Shown here: positions 62,366 to 64,000 of the stretch, piece after piece
Layout: each line of letters starts with the position of its first letter
How positions within the stretch are numbered: position 1 is the first letter of the stretch
Assembly (NCBI RefSeq): GCF_004309355.1
Contig: NZ_BJCC01000017.1
Location: 28,922-92,921 of the forward strand
DNA: 64,000 nt
Reading direction: 5' to 3'
From: Enterococcus florum
Lineage (GTDB): Bacteria > Bacillota > Bacilli > Lactobacillales > Enterococcaceae
Translations under genes and position numbers: made by a program
Notes under the pieces: generated by a model
Database searches by the model: none
The model's input: only the letters and a program-made list of their open reading frames with translations
What the model was told of the DNA's origin: nothing

Positions 62366-63844
62366 TTACACACTCTGCTCGATTTGGCTTAAAATCAGCG
62401 ACATTTCATCAAAATCGATGGTCCATTTGAAATTTTTCAAATAACTGTGGCCAATCGCTGCATCGGATACAAAGCCGTTAGACTGACTTAAGCTTTCCAG
62501 CATCTCACCACTGTAGTATTGACCGATGGCGCTGCCAGCCTGAATATTTCCTAGCCCATAGGAAGAAATTGAAACCATGCCTACCTGAAATCTATTGCCG
62601 TCCATTCCTGACATCGCAGATTCACTCAGCTGCGGCGTGGGCATTTTTAATAGTTTCATTAAAGATCCTGATAAAATTGGACCATTTCCACCTTTAGTCA
62701 TTAGCCCTGAGTCCACCAGCATATTCAAATAATTGGTGCGATTTAAGGTGCCTTTGGTATGGAGGTAATGAGTGCCCGCTAATGTAAAAGCTAACCGACC
62801 GACGACCTTTTCTCCTGGCTGAATATTCTTCAACTGATTATGTCCAGTTTCACCTCGTGGAACAAGCACCAGTTCACCTGTTTGATTATCGATAGTTGGA
62901 ATAAATTGCCGCAACACATTCACTCCAATCACAGCGTGAACCTCCGAAACCTCCGAAAGGAATTCCTCCTGCCTATTTTTCAGCGGAATCAGTGTCGTTG
63001 GAACGTGATTCAGCTCCACATTTCCCAGCTTCAAGGACTGAGCCCTAGCATAAGCAGCAAAGCCCTGATTACCACCTTCAAATCTGCCTTCAAAATCAAC
63101 AATTGGTTCTATGCCTAATTCTAGGGCCTTTTCCTGATCTATCATAAGTCCATCCGCTCCCGTGTCAATTACGGCGTTCATTCTGACACCATTGACTTCA
63201 ATTGGAATGACTGGCGCTGGATCTTTAGCCACAAAAGGAATGGTTTCCTTTTCCAGACCATTCCAATTCATTTGATAAGGTGTTTCCTCACCAAAACTCT
63301 CCATCAACTTTTGCAGCGGATCTTTGGCACTTTCTTTTTCATCAATCAGTTTCTGCACTTTTGCATACTGATTGGTTTGGTAGAAAACGTGCCGCAAGCC
63401 TTTTTTGGCCTTGTCCGAAAAATCTTTTTTCTTCAATAATGAACGATACAAGGTTTCTGCTTCTTGATAGTTTCCTTTAACATAGTTCAGTCTTGCGGAG
63501 AGTTCGATAGCTGAGGGTGAGGGATTCTTTTTGTTTAATAAGGGCTCAATGATCTTTTCCGCATAATCGAAATTCCCCAAGGCATAGAGAGTTTGGGCAT
63601 AGCTAATCGTATTTCTGAGATCATCCGGTGAATCCTTCAACACCTGCTCCTGTTGCTTCAACTGATTGGAAAGTGCGCCACGAGAAAAATGAATCGGCGG
63701 ATCAATCGACTTAGTAGACGAGGAAGTTTGATCCGTTGCTTGCTTTTTCTCCTGCTCCTTTGAAGCGCAGCCGCCAAGCAGTGCACCCAGAGCAGCAACA
63801 TAAAGCATTAATAAAATGACACTGCTTCGAATTATTTTGTTCAT
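62366..63844 (-). CDS. Lipoprotein with TPR-like repeats and a retropepsin-like aspartyl protease domain
   Basis: 492 residues: lipoprotein signal LGGC with the modified Cys26, a linker, helical repeats of TPR type (about 55-175; YALGNFDYAEKIIEPLLN, YVKGNYQEAETLYRSLLK), then a retropepsin-like domain from about 210 with the catalytic triad NAVIDTGADGLMID (DTG at 227-229). A second lobe near 377 has DSG (NMLVDSGLMTKGG), so a two-lobed protease is possible. It would sit on the outer face of the membrane and may process a secreted or membrane peptide. It is upstream of, and co-regulated with, the exporter operon. Confidence 0.8.
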   Translation of the reverse strand: MNKIIRSSVILLMLYVAALGALLGGCASKEQEKKQATDQTSSSTKSIDPPIHFSRGALSNQLKQQEQVLKDSPDDLRNTISYAQTLYALGNFDYAEKIIEPLLNKKNPSPSAIELSARLNYVKGNYQEAETLYRSLLKKKDFSDKAKKGLRHVFYQTNQYAKVQKLIDEKESAKDPLQKLMESFGEETPYQMNWNGLEKETIPFVAKDPAPVIPIEVNGVRMNAVIDTGADGLMIDQEKALELGIEPIVDFEGRFEGGNQGFAAYARAQSLKLGNVELNHVPTTLIPLKNRQEEFLSEVSEVHAVIGVNVLRQFIPTIDNQTGELVLVPRGETGHNQLKNIQPGEKVVGRLAFTLAGTHYLHTKGTLNRTNYLNMLVDSGLMTKGGNGPILSGSLMKLLKMPTPQLSESAMSGMDGNRFQVGMVSISSYGLGNIQAGSAIGQYYSGEMLESLSQSNGFVSDAAIGHSYLKNFKWTIDFDEMSLILSQIEQSV

Positions 63845-63893
63845 CGTTACATTACCTTTCCTATAAATTCCTGTTGCAGCTTCATCCTACTCA

Positions 63894-63915
63894 TCCAAGC
63901 TTGATTGAACCTTGA
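63894..63915 (-). promoter_or_regulatory. OmpR-type tandem 11-bp repeats before the protease lipoprotein gene
   Basis: TCAAGGTTCAA (63915-63905) and TCAAGCTTGGA (63904-63894) on the minus strand, directly abutting. The first unit matches the exporter site at 9 of 11 or better; the second is more divergent. The same response regulator probably binds both. Confidence 0.65.
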
Positions 63916-63954
63916 ATTTCCAAAACAAAAAAGACTGCAGACAAAATGCTATGC

Positions 63955-64000
63955 TACCCCTATCTAGGACAAGGAAATAATTAAATCCTAGATAGGGGTA
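63955..64000. repeat. 15-bp perfect inverted repeat at the window edge
   Basis: TACCCCTATCTAGGA (63955-63969) and TCCTAGATAGGGGTA (63986-64000) with a 16-base loop. No T run is visible on the left side and the right flank is beyond the window. It may be a terminator of a neighbouring gene or a transposon or operator site. Confidence 0.55.

Noticed and set aside
1..64000. CRISPR arrays, tRNA, rRNA or prophage genes
   Set aside because: No spaced direct-repeat array, no cloverleaf or rRNA landmarks, and no integrase, portal or capsid genes were seen.

Overview
The window reads as chromosomal DNA of a low-GC Gram-positive lactic acid bacterium, most likely an Enterococcus. The main reasons are an Ebp-type pilus operon with an Mga/EbpR-like regulator, many PTS loci of the mannose, glucose and galactitol families, strong AGGAGG ribosome sites, a TPP riboswitch before thiW-thiM-thiE, and a glucoselysine/fructoselysine (gfr-type) locus of the kind described in Enterococcus faecium. 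The species cannot be fixed from the sequence; the GATC/ATC-rich style of the first 48 kb would suit the casseliflavus/gallinarum side, but that is only an impression. No rRNA, tRNA, CRISPR array, prophage or intact insertion sequence was found.

Layout. 0-8 kb: a family 1 glycosidase, an autoregulated MarR repressor, a membrane-anchored glycerophosphodiesterase, and an amino-sugar locus (PTS EIICB, nanE, divergent RpiR regulator) with paired operators. 8-19 kb: small unknown genes, a nucleoside hydrolase, a GyrI-like/DUF3788 pair, VOC proteins, a LytTR-DUF3021 pair, PAP2, CorA, the thiamine salvage operon and a MazG-like protein. 17.5-24.5 kb: a three-pilin operon and its Mga-type regulator, with no class C sortase beside it. 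25-33 kb: AraC regulator, proC, and a SorC-regulated E1alpha-E1beta-E2-E3 2-oxo-acid/acetoin dehydrogenase operon. 33-40 kb: a galactitol-type PTS operon with two polyol dehydrogenases, a PRD activator and an extra EIIB-like protein lacking the active cysteine. 40-48 kb: a secreted alpha/beta hydrolase, a P-type cation ATPase behind a yybP-ykoY (Mn2+) riboswitch, and the glycine betaine transporter busAA-busAB.

48-59 kb holds the gfr-type region: a mannose-family PTS, two sugar-isomerase-type deglycases, a LevR-type sigma-54 activator, a HAD phosphatase and a GntR regulator. The PTS operon has a textbook -24/-12 promoter, an upstream 11-bp inverted repeat fit for the activator, and a perfect cre box. 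The region is flanked on both sides by decayed, same-orientation remnants of an IS1182-type transposase. 59.5-64 kb carries a MacB/YknXYZ-like export system next to a lipoprotein that joins TPR-like repeats to a retropepsin-like aspartyl protease; both transcription units carry the same abutting 11-bp direct repeats, as bound by OmpR-family response regulators. This is the least described system in the window.

Most genes from 1.8 to 57 kb lie on the minus strand, with clear hairpin terminators separating the units. Several annotated starts were moved inward to match ribosome sites.
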